A DNA stretch of 35,285 bases from the NCBI GenBank assembly GCA_031261325.1, contig JAISKH010000006.1, positions 1-35,285 on the forward strand, written 5' to 3'. This document shows, piece after piece, positions 33,487 through 35,285 of this stretch; the stretch's first letter is position 1, and every line of letters starts with the position of its first letter. The notes below the pieces were generated by a model, which was given only the letters and a program-made list of their open reading frames with translations, did not search any database and had not been told where the DNA came from. Both the position numbers and the translations under genes were made by a program. The DNA comes from Oscillospiraceae bacterium. GTDB taxonomy: Bacteria > Bacillota > Clostridia > Oscillospirales > Oscillospiraceae.

Positions 33487-34370
33487 TTCGCGTTCTTCCT
33501 CCCGCACCATTCGGCGATTTCGGTTATCAGTTCAATCGGCAAAGGCTCCTTGTGCGGCAACCGTATTCCACCCTTTGTTGTGTGGAAGTCCGCCAACTTT
33601 TCAGCGAAAACCGTCGTCGCTTCGCCGCCCGGGTAAAGCCCGATGTGCTTTTTGAACGCCGCGAAGTGGATTAGGTTTTGCCCCTGCCAAAACGTCGGCA
33701 TTTGCCACGAGATTTTCTCCGTCGCGTTCGGCAGCGCGGCTTTGATTGCGGCGCAGACCTCGCGCAGTCGCGGCTGAACGTCCTCGGCTTGCAGCGCGAT
33801 GTATTCTTCAATGGTTTTCGGCGGCTCGGTGCAAAAATGGTGCTGCTCCGCAACCTCAAACTCGCGGCTGCACTTAGGGCATTTCCAAGGTTTCCGCAAG
33901 TCCAATAGATAGCGGTCGCCCGTGTGTGTGAAACCGTTCGCTTCGAGAGCTTTGTTTGACGCGACGTTTTCCGCTTCGGGGTCAACAACGATTCGTTTCG
34001 CGCCGATTTCGCTCAATTTCTCGCAGAGCAGCCGCACAATTTCTTTCCCGAACCCTTGGCGGAGGTGCGTCGGCTCGCCAATCAGGTAGTCGATGCTGTA
34101 AATCTCGCCCTTTACTCGGCTGATTTGCGGCTCGTCGTTCCAAACCTCGTGCTCCCGCGCGAAATGCGTGTCATAATACTGGCAAAACCCGATTGGCGTT
34201 TCGTCAGAAGTCGCGATGAAGTGCGTGATAAAGCCGAACTCGCCGTGACGTTTGCGGATTTCGTTCAGCCAATGGGTCGGATACTTGTACCACTCCGCCA
34301 CATGCGGCGCGTACAGCCATTTCTCCAGCAGGGTGACGTCGGTTTCCTCAAACGGACGTAGTGTTATCAT
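33483..34370 (-). CDS. GNAT acetyltransferase - zinc knuckle - DUF1801 fusion
   Basis: 295 residues. Residues 1-160: GNAT fold like AAC(6')/RimJ acetyltransferases (ITLRPFEETDVTLLEKWLY; CoA loop RQGFGKE at 104-110; NVASNKALEANGF). Residues 163-180: WKCPKCSREFEVAEQHHFC, a likely zinc site. Residues 185-295: DUF1801/YdhG-like domain (KISWQMPTFWQGQNLIHFA, then IGLYPGGEAT). The substrate is unknown; resistance or small-molecule modification cannot be claimed. The ATG at 34370 has GGAGGT about seven bases upstream. Both ends overlap neighbours by four bases (ATGA). Confidence 0.8.
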   Translation of the reverse strand: MITLRPFEETDVTLLEKWLYAPHVAEWYKYPTHWLNEIRKRHGEFGFITHFIATSDETPIGFCQYYDTHFAREHEVWNDEPQISRVKGEIYSIDYLIGEPTHLRQGFGKEIVRLLCEKLSEIGAKRIVVDPEAENVASNKALEANGFTHTGDRYLLDLRKPWKCPKCSREFEVAEQHHFCTEPPKTIEEYIALQAEDVQPRLREVCAAIKAALPNATEKISWQMPTFWQGQNLIHFAAFKKHIGLYPGGEATTVFAEKLADFHTTKGGIRLPHKEPLPIELITEIAEWCGRKNAK

Positions 34371-34735
34371 GGTGTGACCTCCAATCTCGCAATCGCTTCT
34401 TCCTGCGTCGTTACAAAGTTGATATGCCGCCCGTTGTTGCACTCATAGATGTAATCGCGCAGCGGCTTTGAAGTGTAAACGGAGAAATCGCCGACAATCG
34501 CGACATGGAAGCCGTAATTGACGAACTTCTGCGCGACCTCGCCCGCGATGCCTGTGGACAGCTTGAAAAAGTCCTCGCAAATCGCGGCTTTCGGGATAAT
34601 CACCCGCTGCGTGCCATGCACGTAATCGACCGTCGCCGCAAGGTCAAGCGCGGACTGCCCGTCGGTGATGACAGGCTCGTCGCTCGCGATAACGGCGATT
34701 TTCGCGGCGGCGGTTTCGATTGTTGTTATTGTCAT
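34367..34735 (-). CDS. DUF4180 family protein
   Basis: 122 residues. The N-terminal ITDGQSALDLAATVDYVHGT with RVIIPKAAICEDFFKLSTGI and the C-terminal YECNNGRHINFVTTQEEAI are typical of DUF4180, a small cytoplasmic family of unknown role. The ATG at 34735 has GGAGG seven bases upstream; longer readings enter the promoter. It is the first of three coupled genes. Confidence 0.8.
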   Translation of the reverse strand: MTITTIETAAAKIAVIASDEPVITDGQSALDLAATVDYVHGTQRVIIPKAAICEDFFKLSTGIAGEVAQKFVNYGFHVAIVGDFSVYTSKPLRDYIYECNNGRHINFVTTQEEAIARLEVTP

Positions 34736-34766
34736 TGCGTCGCCTCCGATTTTGTCTTTGATGACA

Positions 34767-34795
34767 ATTATATGCACTTGCCCGCGTCGCGTCAA
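34767..34795 (-). promoter_or_regulatory. Strong promoter of the DUF4180 operon
   Basis: Minus-strand TTGACG (34790-34795), a 17-bp spacer and TATAAT (34767-34772). The leader is about 25-30 bases. A weak TTGTC/GACAA inverted repeat follows the -10 box. Repeat copy D starts about 15 bp upstream of the -35 box. Confidence 0.8.
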
Positions 34796-34810
34796 GCGTT
34801 TCGTTGCGGC

Positions 34811-35285
34811 TCCTTGTTCCCCGCGTCTTGCCGCAGCAATGCTTCCTGTTTTCGTCCTATCGTCGTTTCTTTTCGCTCCGTATCTGTTATCAAATATAAT
34901 TAGATTACCTATTTCCTTGCGCTACCCGCGCGGGGCCCCCTTTCTTATGCGAGAAAGGGGGGAAAGCGCACTCAAGAGGGGCTGTGCCCCTCTTAAGAAT
35001 CACCCCCACAGCTAGGCGCAAACCAATTGCGGCGTTACGGGCAGTAGGTTTGCGCTCGGGTTGCAAGCTGCCACTTGGCAAGGACATGTGCGGAGCAACA
35101 GGGTCAGCTTTCGCGAAGCGAGCTTGCACTAGAAGTTTAGTCTTGTGCCGCGTAACTCGCGACCTTATTTGCGATAGCGACTGGAGACTTGAGTGCTTTG
35201 AGAGCGGGGTGATTCTTAAGAGGGGCGGCAGCCCCTCTTAAGCGCGCTTTCCCCCCTTTCCCGCGTTGGAAAGGGGGCGCCGCCC
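34811..35285 (-). repeat. Structured repeat copy D (inverted, cut by window end)
   Basis: Same orientation as copy C. The outer arm starts CCTTGTTCCCCGCGTC and contains a block ending near 34890 that matches the right arm of copy B in reverse. Then come H1' (CCCCCTTTCTTATGCG...), H2', the shared core (GCTAGGCGCAAACC, GCAAGCTGCCACTTGGCAAG, GCGAAGCGAGCTTGCACTAG, ATTTGCGATAGCGACTGG), H2 (CTTAAGAGGGGC/GCCCCTCTTAAG) and H1 (CCCCCTTTCC/GGAAAGGGGG, loop CGCGTT). The last bases match the flank just before the first base of copy A when read in reverse. No gene is supported in 34736-35285. Confidence 0.85.

Overview
The window looks like a piece of a Clostridia (Bacillota) chromosome, possibly from Oscillospirales or a relative; this is inferred from gene content and not proven. 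Supporting signs are a U-type SUF iron-sulfur operon (sufCBDSU), a SpoVB-family flippase, a stand-alone AICAR transformylase paired with a PurO-type IMP cyclohydrolase, sigma-A-like promoters with 17-bp spacers, strong GGAGG ribosome sites, and GC-rich, tightly packed operons. Both ends of the window lie inside the same kind of repeat hairpin, so this is probably a whole contig broken at repeats.

Layout. 1-454: truncated copy A of a structured repeat. 455-3331 (minus): SpoVB-like flippase and an aldo/keto reductase with two ferredoxin-type clusters. 3584-4918: uracil permease. 4931-5549: repeat copy B. 5663-6946: O-acetylhomoserine sulfhydrylase. 6992-8130 (minus): an XRE regulator with two paralogous membrane proteins. 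8259-8737: repeat copy C, inverted. 8818-15933: mnmA, nadA and sufCBDSU, a sulfur and iron-sulfur block. 15973-24402 (minus): a six-gene cluster of a molybdopterin aldehyde-oxidoreductase-type hydroxylase, a flavin/iron-sulfur electron carrier, a small CxxC protein, a radical SAM protein (TrsS type), a methyltransferase (TrsM type) and an AMP-forming CoA ligase. 24598-24903 (minus): thioredoxin. 25082-32736: purine operon purE-purC-orf-orf-purM-purN-purO-HD-purH. 32798-32883: tRNA-Leu(UAG). 32953-34735 (minus): DUF4180, a GNAT-DUF1801 fusion and an Imm5-like protein. 34811-35285: repeat copy D, inverted and cut by the window end.

How the genes fit together. SufCBDSU builds Fe-S clusters. NadA needs a [4Fe-4S] cluster, MnmA uses persulfide sulfur, and several enzymes in the molybdenum cluster are rich in Fe-S centres. 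The molybdenum hydroxylase cluster is a recognisable but biochemically unresolved conserved system. Its genes are translationally coupled by 4-bp overlaps and read from one strong promoter. The purine operon gives PurE, PurC, PurM, PurN and a split version of the usual PurH, with three non-biosynthetic genes embedded.

The least explained feature is the repeat family: four copies in 35 kb, two in each orientation. Each is a large inverted repeat made of paired GC-rich hairpins around a conserved core. Base changes between copies are largely compensated across the stems, which suggests the fold itself is conserved. The copies carry no convincing gene and lie between transcription units, often close to promoters. 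No transposase, integrase, CRISPR array or rRNA was seen.
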